Source: Achromobacter spanius (GTDB taxonomy: Bacteria > Pseudomonadota > Gammaproteobacteria > Burkholderiales > Burkholderiaceae_B). From it: a stretch of 64,000 nt of DNA. Position numbers and translations under genes: made by a program. A model generated the notes under the pieces. The model ran no database searches. It saw nothing but the letters and a program-made list of their open reading frames with translations, and was not told the origin of the DNA. Positions 1 through 9,742 of this stretch are shown here, piece by piece. Position 1 is the stretch's first letter. Every line of letters begins with the position of its first letter. Where the stretch lies: NCBI RefSeq assembly GCF_029637605.1, contig NZ_CP121261.1, forward strand, positions 2,666,001 through 2,730,000, given 5' to 3'.

Positions 1-818
1 GTGGGACGTTTGGCCAGGACGTCCTGCAACATCGACGGCTGGTGCGCGCGATGATGGGCGATGGCGTACGCCACGCTGGACTGGCAGGCCGACTCGTCCG
101 CATCGACGCCCACTGCGTGCGCCACGGCAATCACTTCCGCCACCACCGCCCGCGCCAGCGCCGGGCCGTCGCTGACGTGGTCCAACTGCCCCACCGCGCA
201 ACCGGTAACCGCGCACAAGCTGTTCAACGCCGCGTTGAACGCCACCTTTTCCCAGATTGCCGCCCAGACATTGGGGTCGACCTCGCATTGCAAGCCCGCC
301 GCGTCCAGGGCGCCGGCAATGCGCCGCGCCTGGGCATCCGCTTCACCGCTTGCCGGCAGCAGGCGGACCTTGCCCGCGCCGTGCGACCTGACATGCCCCA
401 GGCCAGCCAAATCGGCCGGCCACGTCGTCATGCCGACCAGCAAGCGCGCCGGATCCACGTGGCGCGAGGCGGCCTCCAGGTTGCCCAACCCATTCTGCAA
501 GGTCAGCACCCGCAGCGGAGCGTCAGCCGGCGCCGCGCCCAACAGCGCCGCCACGCTGCGCAGCGCGACTTCCGTGTGCAGGCTTTTGGTGAAGAGGATG
601 AGCAGATCAGGCACGTCGCGGTAGTGTTCCGGCCGCAGCACCGTCAGGCCATGAACCCGCCGATCTCCGCCATCGGTTTCCAGCCGCAGGCCCTGGGCGC
701 GTATGGCGTCCAGGTGCGCGTCGTTGACGTCCAGCAAGGTGACGTCCTGGCCGCTTTCGCTCAGCAGGCCCCCGAACAGGCACCCCATGGCGCCCGCGCC
801 CAGCATGGCGATCTTCAT
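1..818 (-). CDS. 2-dehydropantoate 2-reductase (PanE/ApbA) family dehydrogenase, 3' end outside window
   Basis: The frame is open from an ATG at 818 to the window edge, so the C-terminus is missing. The protein begins MKIAMLGAGAMG, a GxGxxG dinucleotide fold at residues 7-12. It carries the family's catalytic Lys in WEKVAFNAALN (Lys about 191) and reaches the conserved SMLQDV segment just before the cut. At the end of beta-2 it has Asp30-Val31 where E. coli PanE has Leu30-Arg31, the Arg that grips the NADPH phosphate; this points to NAD. Its ATG overlaps the stop of the transporter gene (ATGA), so it is the last known gene of the aromatic operon. KPR-family enzymes include D-mandelate dehydrogenases of enterococci, so oxidation of D-mandelate or a relative is my inference; a true pantothenate enzyme is the alternative. 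Confidence 0.85.
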   Translation of the reverse strand, partial: MKIAMLGAGAMGCLFGGLLSESGQDVTLLDVNDAHLDAIRAQGLRLETDGGDRRVHGLTVLRPEHYRDVPDLLILFTKSLHTEVALRSVAALLGAAPADAPLRVLTLQNGLGNLEAASRHVDPARLLVGMTTWPADLAGLGHVRSHGAGKVRLLPASGEADAQARRIAGALDAAGLQCEVDPNVWAAIWEKVAFNAALNSLCAVTGCAVGQLDHVSDGPALARAVVAEVIAVAHAVGVDADESACQSSVAYAIAHHRAHQPSMLQDVLAKRP

Positions 819-2278
819 CGTGAGGCTCCCGCCGCGGCAACGCCGCCCACCGGTGCGGCCATGCGCTGGCCGGGAAAGTGACGGCGTACCGACAGCAAGG
901 CAATCAAGGCAAACACCATGACCGTGCCCAACATCGTCAGGTAGCCTTGCGCGCCCCATAGCGTGATGACCGTGGCGCCCACGAACGCGCTGAGGATGGC
1001 GCCCAGGCGGCCGAAGGCCAACGCGCCCGCGGTGCCGGTGGCGCGCACGCCCGTGGAATACACATAGGCGCACAGCGCATACATGGTGGACTGCACGGCG
1101 TTGACGAACAGCCCATGCACGCCAAACCCGAACACCAGCAGGGATGAACTCTGCCGCACATCCACCAACAGCATCAGGAAGGCACTGCCCAGCGCGCCCA
1201 CGCAGCAGATGGCAAGCGGCACGCGCGAGCCCCAGCGCGTCATGGCCACCGCGCACACCAAGGCGCCGATCACGCCACCCAGGTTGTAGGCGGTCAGACC
1301 CGACCCCGCCACCGACAGCGGCAAGCCTTCCGAGCTGAGCATGGTGGGTAGCCAACTGAATGCGCTGTACACCGCCGTCAGGCACATGAAGAACGCTACC
1401 CAGATGGCTATGGTGTCGAAGCGATAGGTGCTGGCGAACAAGGCCCGCACACCGCCCTGCTGTTTTGACGTCTGCTTTTCAATGGCTTGCTCCACCGCGT
1501 CCGTATAGCGCACGCCTTCCGGCATGGGGCGCCCCATGCGGCCCAGCAGCTTGCTCAGTTCGTTCCAGCGCTCGGGCCGGCGCGCCAGGAAACGCGGTGA
1601 TTCGGGCAGCGCGGCCATCAGCGCAAACCCCAGCAGGATGGCCAAGGCGCCGCCGATGAAGAACGACGCGCGCCAGCCATACAGCGGCAATACGTGGCCC
1701 GAGAAGAACCCCGCCAACATGCCCCCGAGTGGCACGCATACGATGGTGGCGGTCACCGCCAGCGTGCGTCGACGCGCCGGGGTGAATTCAGCGGTCATGG
1801 TGGTGGAGCTGGGCAGCGCGCCGCCGATGCCCAGGCCGGCGATGAAACGCAGCGCGGCCACCGTCAGCGCGTCCGGGGCCAGCCCGATCGCGCACGTGGC
1901 GGTGCCGAACACGAAGACGCTGACAATCACCGCCATGCGGCGCCCGTAGCGGTCGGCGAAGAGGCCGGCAGAAGCGCTGCCGATGCCCATTCCGATCAGG
2001 CCGGACGCCACCGCGGGCGCGAACGCTTCGCGCGTGATGCCCCATTCCTGGATCATCATCGGAATGGCAAAGCCGATCAGTTGGCCATCAAAGCCATCCA
2101 TGACGATCGACAAGGCGGCCAGCATCACCACCCATTTCTGCATGCTCGTGAAAGGGCCATCATCCAGCAAGGCGCCCACGTCGGCGCTGCCACGCAAGGG
2201 CGTCGCCGTGGGCGCCGATGTGGGTGGCGATCCGGGTGGCGATGCAGGTGCCGTCTTCTTCGGGGAAATCCAGGTCAT
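815..2278 (-). CDS. MFS transporter, aromatic acid:H+ symporter (AAHS) family
   Basis: A 487-residue major facilitator with about 12 hydrophobic segments. The N-terminal tail of about 45 residues is Pro/Ala/Thr-rich. Helix 1 carries the AAHS signature DGFDGQ (residues 61-66), and the loop 2-3 motif is ADRYGRR (about 108-114). These mark the PcaK/BenK/MhpT group that imports aromatic acids with protons across the inner membrane. The start at 2278 is preceded by GGAG nine bases upstream; a longer frame to 2341 overlaps pobA and lacks such a site. It lies 28 bp after pobA and overlaps the KPR-family gene by four bases, so the three are very probably co-translated. Likely substrates are the acids handled by the operon, such as 4-hydroxybenzoate, benzoylformate or mandelate. 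Confidence 0.9.
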   Translation of the reverse strand: MTWISPKKTAPASPPGSPPTSAPTATPLRGSADVGALLDDGPFTSMQKWVVMLAALSIVMDGFDGQLIGFAIPMMIQEWGITREAFAPAVASGLIGMGIGSASAGLFADRYGRRMAVIVSVFVFGTATCAIGLAPDALTVAALRFIAGLGIGGALPSSTTMTAEFTPARRRTLAVTATIVCVPLGGMLAGFFSGHVLPLYGWRASFFIGGALAILLGFALMAALPESPRFLARRPERWNELSKLLGRMGRPMPEGVRYTDAVEQAIEKQTSKQQGGVRALFASTYRFDTIAIWVAFFMCLTAVYSAFSWLPTMLSSEGLPLSVAGSGLTAYNLGGVIGALVCAVAMTRWGSRVPLAICCVGALGSAFLMLLVDVRQSSSLLVFGFGVHGLFVNAVQSTMYALCAYVYSTGVRATGTAGALAFGRLGAILSAFVGATVITLWGAQGYLTMLGTVMVFALIALLSVRRHFPGQRMAAPVGGVAAAGASR

Positions 2279-2306
2279 GTCATTTATCTCCGTTATCTTG
2301 TGCGCT

Positions 2307-3617
<1,311 letters not shown>

Positions 3618-3644
3618 TCAGAACGGGTAATCGCGCGCGCTGGC

Positions 3645-5081
3645 TTACACCGTGATCCAGCGCAGGTCGGTAAAGGCGTCGATACCCGCCTGGCCCTCGA
3701 AGCGGCCAATGCCGCTGTCCTTGACGCCGCCAAACGGCATCTGCGCGTTGTCGTCAACAGTAGGGCCGTTGACATGGCAGATGCCGGATTCGATGCGGCC
3801 CGCCACCGCCATGGCCCGCCCGACGTCGCGGCCAAACACCGCCGCGGCCAATCCGTATTCGTTGTCGTTGGCGCAGGCCACGGCCTCTTCCACGCCGCTC
3901 ACGCGCACAATGCCCTTGACCGGCCCGAAGGCCTCTTCGCGATAAAGCCGCATGCTGGGCGTGACGTGGTCGATCAACGTCGCGGGCATCCACACGCCGT
4001 CGGCCTTGCCACCGGTGAGCAGACGGCCGCCTTGCGCCAGCGCGTCGTCAATCAAGGCGTTGCAACGTTCCACGATGCGCATGTCGGCAACCGGCCCCAG
4101 CAGGGCTGGCCCTTGATCGGCATCGCCCACCGGCAGCGCCGCCGTGCGCTCGGCCAGCAAGGCCACGAAGGCGTCCGCCACGGATTGGTCCACGATGATG
4201 CGTTCTGTGGCCGTGCAGCGTTGACCGGCATTGGCGTAGGCGCCAAACACCGCCGCGCGCGTGGCGGCGTCCAGGTCAGCGTCATCCAGCACCACGAACG
4301 GCGCCTTGCCGCTCAGCCCGAGCACGATCGGCTTCAAGTGATTGGCGCAGGCGGCGGCCACACGCCTGCCCACTTGCGTGGACCCCGTGAAGCTGACCCG
4401 CCGCACGGCCCGATGCGCCACCATGGCTTCGACGACGGCGGCCGCGTCGGCGGGCGCATTCGTGATGAAGTTGACAACACCCCGAGGGAAGCCGGCCTCT
4501 TGCAGGATGCGGACGACGAGTCCATGCGTGGCCGGGCACATTCCGCTGCCCTTGAGCACCACCGTGTTGCCGCAAGCCAGCGGCGTGGCGATGGCGCGCA
4601 CGGCCAGCACCACCGCGGCGTTCCAGGGCGCAATGCCCAGCACCACGCCAGCGGGCTGCCGCAGGGCGTTCGCCCCGTTGCCCGGCATCTCGGAAGGCGT
4701 GAACTCGCCGTTGATCTGCGTGGCCAGGGCGGCAGCCTCAAACAGCATGTCGGCGGCCTGCCGCACGTTGGATTGCGCCCAAGCGGCCGACGCGCCCGTT
4801 TCAGCCGCCATGGTGTCGACGAACGCCGGGGCCTTGGCCTGCAGCGCGCGCGACGCCTGGATGAGCAAAGCTCGGCGTGCTTGCGGGCCGGTAGCCGCCC
4901 ATGCACTGAAGGCCGCCGCCGCCGCATCCACCGCCGCCACGGCATCCTGCACGCTGGCGGCAGGCGCCACCGACGCAACGCGTCCATCCAGCGGGTTGCG
5001 CCGTTCGAACGTGGCCCCGTTGCGCGCGCCCAGCGGCTCTCCGTTGATCAATAGGGCTACCTGCATGGGAGATGACTGCAT
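3645..5081 (-). CDS. Aldehyde dehydrogenase (benzaldehyde/vanillin dehydrogenase-like) with altered catalytic Glu
   Basis: ALDH-superfamily protein of 478 residues, most like vanillin and salicylaldehyde dehydrogenases. By context it would oxidise the (4-hydroxy)benzaldehyde made by the decarboxylase. Seen: the Asn motif GIAPWN, the cofactor Lys in VVLKGS, nucleophile Cys289 in NAGQRCTATE, and EEAFGPV. The segment that normally reads LELGGK reads LGLSGK, so the general-base Glu is Gly255, exactly 34 residues before the Cys as in the family spacing. The codon is GGG, one transition from GAG. Activity is therefore uncertain. The start at 5081 has AAAGGAG nine bases upstream, better than the upstream ATG at 5108. 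The gene begins 36 bp after the decarboxylase stop. Confidence 0.92.
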   Translation of the reverse strand: MQSSPMQVALLINGEPLGARNGATFERRNPLDGRVASVAPAASVQDAVAAVDAAAAAFSAWAATGPQARRALLIQASRALQAKAPAFVDTMAAETGASAAWAQSNVRQAADMLFEAAALATQINGEFTPSEMPGNGANALRQPAGVVLGIAPWNAAVVLAVRAIATPLACGNTVVLKGSGMCPATHGLVVRILQEAGFPRGVVNFITNAPADAAAVVEAMVAHRAVRRVSFTGSTQVGRRVAAACANHLKPIVLGLSGKAPFVVLDDADLDAATRAAVFGAYANAGQRCTATERIIVDQSVADAFVALLAERTAALPVGDADQGPALLGPVADMRIVERCNALIDDALAQGGRLLTGGKADGVWMPATLIDHVTPSMRLYREEAFGPVKGIVRVSGVEEAVACANDNEYGLAAAVFGRDVGRAMAVAGRIESGICHVNGPTVDDNAQMPFGGVKDSGIGRFEGQAGIDAFTDLRWITV

Positions 5082-5117
5082 GATGTTGTCTCCTTTGGAA
5101 TGCGTCACGCCGCGCGC

Positions 5118-6764
5118 TCAGGCCACCCGCACTTCGACCAGATTGGGCCCGCCGCTGGTCAAGGCCTCGACCAGCACCGCGCCCAGGCGTGCAGGGTCGG
5201 ATATACGCACGCCGGGGCAACCCAGCCCCGTGGCCAGCGCCACGAAGTCGATGCCGGGCAGATCGGTGCCCATGACCTTGTCGTGTGGACCGAAGCCGAA
5301 CGCCGGCGCGAAGTCCTGCAGCGCGGCGTAGCGACGGTTGTTCAAGATGACGAAGGTGATGGGCAGTTTGTGCTGGCTGGCGCTCCATAGCGCCTGGATC
5401 GAATACAGGCTGGAGCCGTCGCCGATCAGGCCGATGACGCGCCGACCGGGCTTGCCCAGCGCCACGCCCACGGCCGCCGGCATGCCATAGCCCAGCCCAC
5501 CGCTGTCCATGGTGTAGAAGGTTTCGCTGCGCACATGCGGCAGATAATCCTGCATGACCGGCCGCGCGCTGGGCGCTTCTTCGACAACGATGTCGGCGGG
5601 GTCGCGCAAGCTGGCCAGGGTCTGCAGCACGAATGCCACCGACATTGGCGACGATGCCTCGACCGGGGCGCGGATCTCGCGCCGCGCCGGCAAGGGCCGC
5701 ATGCACGGCGCCGGCCGCGTCAACAGGTCTTGCAGGCAAAGCCTGATGCTGCCTACCGCCGCCAGGCCGGCGGGCGCCCAGGCGGCGGTGTCCGGATCAT
5801 CGGTCAACAGGCAGAGCTCGGCGCCGTCCGGCACGTGCGGCCCGGACCCGTCAACGTGATACGTGAACGCCGGGGCCCCCACGACCAGGATCAGGTCATG
5901 CCCCGCCAGCCGGCTGACGATGCCTTCGCGCGCGGCGGGCAGGAAACCGGCGAACAGGCGATGGCGTTCCGGAAAGCTGCAGCGCCCTGACATAGGCGCG
6001 GCCCAGACCCGCGCGCTGTGCGATTCTGCAAGCGCAACAATTTCATTCCAGGCGCCATCGCGGTCCACCGCGGCACCCACCACCAATACGGGCCGCCGGC
6101 TGGCATCAAGCAACGCGCCGATGCGTCCGATGGCTTCGGGTTGCGGGCGTAGCGCGGTGCTGACACAGCGCCGTGCAAGCGGCGGCGAAGGCGCATCCCA
6201 GTCATCAACCGGCACCGAGACCAGCACCGGACCGCGTGGCGGCATCATCGCCACGTAATAGGCGCGCGCGATGGCCAGGGGCACGTCTTGGGCGCGTGCC
6301 GGCTCGGTGCTCCATTTGACGTAAGGCCGGGGCAGATCGGCCGCGTTGCTTGATGACAGGAAGGGATCGAAGGGCAAAATGCCACGCGCCTGCTGACCGG
6401 CCACCACCACCATGGGCGTGCGGTTCTTGTAGGCCGTGAAGAGGTTACCCATGGCGTTGCCCACGCCCGCAGCGGAATGCAGGTTGACCAACGAGGCGTT
6501 GCGTGTGGCCTGCGCATAGCCGTCCGCCATGCCCACCACGCTGGCTTCCTGCAGGCCGAGCACGTAGCGGAAATCATCCGGAAAGCCGCGAAACATGGGC
6601 AGTTCGGTAGAGCCGGGGTTGGCGAAAACCGACGTCATGCCGACGCGGCGCATCAGGTCGTAAACGGCGTCGCGGACGGTCAGCGCTGTTGCCGGCAGCG
6701 ACGCGGCGGCCAAGCCATCAGCGGCGTCCAGCGGGTCCAGTAAACCAAAGGTGGATCCGGTCAT
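5118..6764 (-). CDS. mdlC: Benzoylformate decarboxylase (thiamine diphosphate dependent)
   Basis: Decarboxylates benzoylformate (and probably 4-hydroxybenzoylformate) to the aromatic aldehyde. The protein follows the Pseudomonas putida enzyme along its whole length; its catalytic residues map as Ser52 (Ser26), Glu73 (Glu47), His96 (His70) and His303 (His281), all present. The ThDP/Mg motif runs from GDGS (448-451) to NN (475-476). It has 548 residues against 528, the extra being about 20 at the N-terminus. The start at 6764 has an AAGGA site; the frame is open further upstream to 6899 but that stretch is Arg/His-rich shadow sequence. First gene of the minus-strand operon and divergent from the LysR gene at 6975, its likely regulator. 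Confidence 0.94.
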   Translation of the reverse strand: MTGSTFGLLDPLDAADGLAAASLPATALTVRDAVYDLMRRVGMTSVFANPGSTELPMFRGFPDDFRYVLGLQEASVVGMADGYAQATRNASLVNLHSAAGVGNAMGNLFTAYKNRTPMVVVAGQQARGILPFDPFLSSSNAADLPRPYVKWSTEPARAQDVPLAIARAYYVAMMPPRGPVLVSVPVDDWDAPSPPLARRCVSTALRPQPEAIGRIGALLDASRRPVLVVGAAVDRDGAWNEIVALAESHSARVWAAPMSGRCSFPERHRLFAGFLPAAREGIVSRLAGHDLILVVGAPAFTYHVDGSGPHVPDGAELCLLTDDPDTAAWAPAGLAAVGSIRLCLQDLLTRPAPCMRPLPARREIRAPVEASSPMSVAFVLQTLASLRDPADIVVEEAPSARPVMQDYLPHVRSETFYTMDSGGLGYGMPAAVGVALGKPGRRVIGLIGDGSSLYSIQALWSASQHKLPITFVILNNRRYAALQDFAPAFGFGPHDKVMGTDLPGIDFVALATGLGCPGVRISDPARLGAVLVEALTSGGPNLVEVRVA

Positions 6765-6974
6765 TGCTAAGGTCCTTGCGGTGAAGCGCAGTGAAAATGC
6801 AGCGGAGTTGCTGGGAAGTTTCGGTGACGTCGCGACCAGCCGGCGTGCGCTATGGCGTGCGCTATGGCATGCGTGATGGCGGGCCCTCCGCGCGGTCAAC
6901 GAGGACGGCAGAGTGTCGCCCCCCCTGGCAGACTTGAGAATTGAAATATCGAGACAAAGTCATTACGCTTTGGC
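6765..6974. promoter_or_regulatory. Divergent promoter region of the aromatic operon and its LysR gene
   Basis: 210 bp between two divergent genes, the usual place for a LysR-type operator. The 60 bases next to the LysR ATG are AT-richer than the flanks. A short inverted repeat, CAAAG and CTTTG separated by 8 bases (6955-6972), ends two bases before the ATG at 6975 and takes the place of a recognisable ribosome binding site. I could not fix -35 and -10 boxes. Confidence 0.4.
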
Positions 6975-7898
6975 ATGCCATTCGATCTTCACCAATTGGC
7001 GGCATTCAACGCGGTCGTTGCGGCTGGCAGCCTTGGCCGCGCGGCCGACGCCATGCACGTCACGCAGTCCGCGCTAAGCCGCATCGTCCGCCGGCTTGAA
7101 GTTCACGTTGGCGCGCCCTTGTTCGAACGGCATTCCAAAGGCATGCAACTGACCGACGTTGGCCTGGCGCTGCTGCCGCACGCCACCTCGTTGCTGCGCG
7201 ATGCCGAAGGCGCCAAAGAGGAAATCCGCGCGCTACTCGGCTTGGCCAAGGGCACGATCCGCGTGGGCGCCGTGGGCAGCATCGCCTGTCAGATCCTGCC
7301 GACCGCCCTGACCCGCACCTGTCAGCGGTGGCCGATGCTTCAGGTGGAAGTGGTGGAAGGGGTTTGGGATCGGCTGGCCAGCGCCTTGCTGTCGCGCGAG
7401 ATCGACCTGGCGCTGGGTGCCCATACCCACGACACCGACGAAATCATCTCGGTGCCGGACTGCTGTTGGGAAGACACCAGCTACGTGGTGGCAGCTACCA
7501 CGCACCCGCTGCGCGCGCGCCGTGCGCTCAACCTGGCCGACACGTTGACGCACAAGTGGGCCATCATGCCGCGCGGCACCGGGCCGTTTGAACACATGAA
7601 AGCGTTGTTCACCCGGCATCGGCTGCCCACGCCGGAAGTCACGGTGGAAACGCGGTCCATCACTGTGTTGAAAAACCTGATCGCGCACTCGGATTTTTTG
7701 GGATGGATGCCCGAACCCATGTATTACGCCGAGCAGCGCGCCGGCTTGCTCGACCGCCTGCCCATTCCCGGCGCCTGCGATACGCGCACGCTGACGGCGT
7801 TCCGACGCAGCCATGGCTTGTTGCCCCTGCCGGCCGCGAAACTGCTGAACGAATTGCGGCGCCTGGCCACACACCCGCCCCGCCAACCCACCCCCTGA
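6975..7898 (+). CDS. LysR-family transcriptional regulator of the aromatic operon
   Basis: 307 residues, normal for LysR regulators. The N-terminal winged helix-turn-helix is clear (FNAVVAAGSLGRAADAMHV then SQ-type residues TQSALSRIVRRLE, about 9-47), followed by the periplasmic-binding-like effector domain from about residue 90. It is divergent from the benzoylformate decarboxylase gene, so it most likely activates that operon in response to an aromatic acid intermediate and represses itself. No ribosome binding site is seen in front of the ATG; the sequence there forms part of a short inverted repeat. The effector is unknown. Confidence 0.88.
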   Translation: MPFDLHQLAAFNAVVAAGSLGRAADAMHVTQSALSRIVRRLEVHVGAPLFERHSKGMQLTDVGLALLPHATSLLRDAEGAKEEIRALLGLAKGTIRVGAVGSIACQILPTALTRTCQRWPMLQVEVVEGVWDRLASALLSREIDLALGAHTHDTDEIISVPDCCWEDTSYVVAATTHPLRARRALNLADTLTHKWAIMPRGTGPFEHMKALFTRHRLPTPEVTVETRSITVLKNLIAHSDFLGWMPEPMYYAEQRAGLLDRLPIPGACDTRTLTAFRRSHGLLPLPAAKLLNELRRLATHPPRQPTP

Positions 7899-7943
7899 CC
7901 TGCCTGGCAAGCCCGCCCGCTGACCCGACGCGCGGTCGCCCCG

Positions 7944-9707
7944 TCAAGCGACCGCGCGTTGCGCCTCCTGCAACTGGCGCCACAGTATTTTCCCGGTGCT
8001 GGACTTGGGCAGCGCATCCACGAACTCAACGATGCGCGGCGCCTTGTAGGCCGCCATGCGCGCGCGGGCCCAGGCAATCACCTCGTCTTCGCGGGCACTG
8101 TCGCGCGCTTCGGGCCGCAGCACCAGCAAGGCCTTCACCGTTTCGCCCCGGCAGTCGTCGGGCACGCCCACCACGCAGGCCTCGTGCACGGCGGGATGTT
8201 CGTACAAGGCGTTTTCCACTTCCGCCGGCCAGACCTTGTAGCCCGATGCGTTGATCATGCGCTTGAGCCGATCAGTGATGAAGAAATAGCCGTCTTCATC
8301 CATGCGCCCCAGGTCGCCAGTGCGAAAGTACCGTTCGCCGTCGAGCATGAAGAATGCGTCGTCATCGGCGGCCGGATTGTTCCAATAGCCCTGCATGACT
8401 TGCGCGCCGCGCGTCACCAGTTCACCCACTTCGCCGGGTGGCAACGCTTGCAACGTGGCGGGGTCGACCACCCGCGTATCGACGCCAAAGGTTGGCACGC
8501 CGATGCACTGGCGCTTGTTGCGGTGCATGGGGTTGCAATGCAGGAACGAGGCGGTCTCGGTCAAGCCGTAGGCTTCGTTGAAGATGATGCCGTAGCGGTC
8601 GGCCAGCATCGCCGCCACCGCCTCGGGCATGGGCGCGCCGCCGCCGCACAACAGGGCAAGGCGCGACAGGTCGAACGATTCAATCTCCGGCTGCGCGAAG
8701 AAATCGACAACCATCGCGGGCGGCGCGGCCCAGACGCTGACGCGGTGCCGCGCCATCAGTTGCGCGGCCACCTTGCGGTCCCAGCGCGGCAACAGCACAA
8801 CCGTGGCGCCCAACAGGATCGGCAGGTTCATGCAGTTCTGCATGCCCAGCAGATGGAACAGCGGCGCCACGCCCATGATGACGGCTTCCGACGTCAGGCC
8901 GCGCCAAAGCTGCGACCCCGTCACCGCCGCGCCCAGCGTGCCGTGGGTGTGGCGGCAGCCCTTGGGGCGGCCGGTGGTGCCGGACGTGTACGGCAAGAGG
9001 CACAGGTCCTGGGCGCGGCTTTTGTGCGGCGCGGGCGAGGCGTTGACGGCCAGCGCGCCATACCAAGGAACAGACCCGGGCACAGACCCATGAACAGACC
9101 CGGGCACAGACGCGGACGCGAACGCAGACCCCGGAACCGGCCCTGTCAAAGCACCACGGACGCCGCCTAATGCATCGGCATTGTGGCGCGGCGCCGCGAC
9201 CCAGTCGGGCGGCACCACCCCGTCTTCGCCATCCCCCACGCCCAGATAGTCGGAATAGGTGTGGACGATGATGCGGTCCAGACGCCCGTCCTCGACAAAG
9301 CTTGCCAGCCGTGGCGCCAGTTCCTGTGCGGCAAAGGCCACCTGTGCGCCGCTGTCTTGCAGGTAATGCGCCAGCTCGTCTTCCGTGCTCATCGCGTTCA
9401 CCGGCACCACCACCGCGTCGGCGCGCAGCACCGCGTAGTAGGCAATGATGAATTGCGGACAGTTCTGGCTCAGCAACAGCACCCGGTCGCCCGGCTTGAC
9501 GCCCGCGCCGTGCTGCAAATAGCCGGCCATGGCGTCGACCTCGCGCTTCAAACGCGCGTAGTCCAGCACCGTGTCATAGAACACGATGGCGGGTTTGTCG
9601 GGATAGCGCGTGGCCGCGGCCTCCAGGTTGAAATACAGGCTGGACCGAGGCTGGCTGATGTGCGTCGGCAGCCCCTTGGGCCAAAACCGAAAATGCGCTT
9701 GCTGCAT
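7944..9707 (-). CDS. AMP-dependent acyl-CoA ligase (FadD-like) with a repeat insertion
   Basis: ANL-superfamily ligase that activates a carboxylic acid to its CoA thioester via an acyl-adenylate. Motifs: the phosphate-binding loop YTSGTTGRPKG, the aromatic EAYGLTE core motif, the hinge TGDLGRMDEDGYFFITDR, and the C-terminal catalytic Lys in SSTGKILWR. The start at 9707 has GGAG upstream and the family-like N-terminus MQQAHFRFWPKG, giving 587 residues. About 30 residues ahead of the P-loop lies a Gly-Ser-Val-Pro repeat (9067-9137) that looks like an in-frame tandem expansion. It is the last gene of a four-gene operon with acyl-CoA dehydrogenase (35 bp away), SDR and thiolase, so its acid is probably the branched substrate of that pathway; the exact substrate cannot be read from sequence. 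Confidence 0.9.
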   Translation of the reverse strand: MQQAHFRFWPKGLPTHISQPRSSLYFNLEAAATRYPDKPAIVFYDTVLDYARLKREVDAMAGYLQHGAGVKPGDRVLLLSQNCPQFIIAYYAVLRADAVVVPVNAMSTEDELAHYLQDSGAQVAFAAQELAPRLASFVEDGRLDRIIVHTYSDYLGVGDGEDGVVPPDWVAAPRHNADALGGVRGALTGPVPGSAFASASVPGSVHGSVPGSVPWYGALAVNASPAPHKSRAQDLCLLPYTSGTTGRPKGCRHTHGTLGAAVTGSQLWRGLTSEAVIMGVAPLFHLLGMQNCMNLPILLGATVVLLPRWDRKVAAQLMARHRVSVWAAPPAMVVDFFAQPEIESFDLSRLALLCGGGAPMPEAVAAMLADRYGIIFNEAYGLTETASFLHCNPMHRNKRQCIGVPTFGVDTRVVDPATLQALPPGEVGELVTRGAQVMQGYWNNPAADDDAFFMLDGERYFRTGDLGRMDEDGYFFITDRLKRMINASGYKVWPAEVENALYEHPAVHEACVVGVPDDCRGETVKALLVLRPEARDSAREDEVIAWARARMAAYKAPRIVEFVDALPKSSTGKILWRQLQEAQRAVA

Positions 9708-9742
9708 CCGTGTCTCCGGTTCCCGCGCAGGTGCCGACCGCG

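Noticed and set aside
42..881. Plus-strand frames over the start of the window
   Set aside because: The minus-strand KPR-family gene, though truncated, explains this stretch with its dinucleotide motif and catalytic Lys.
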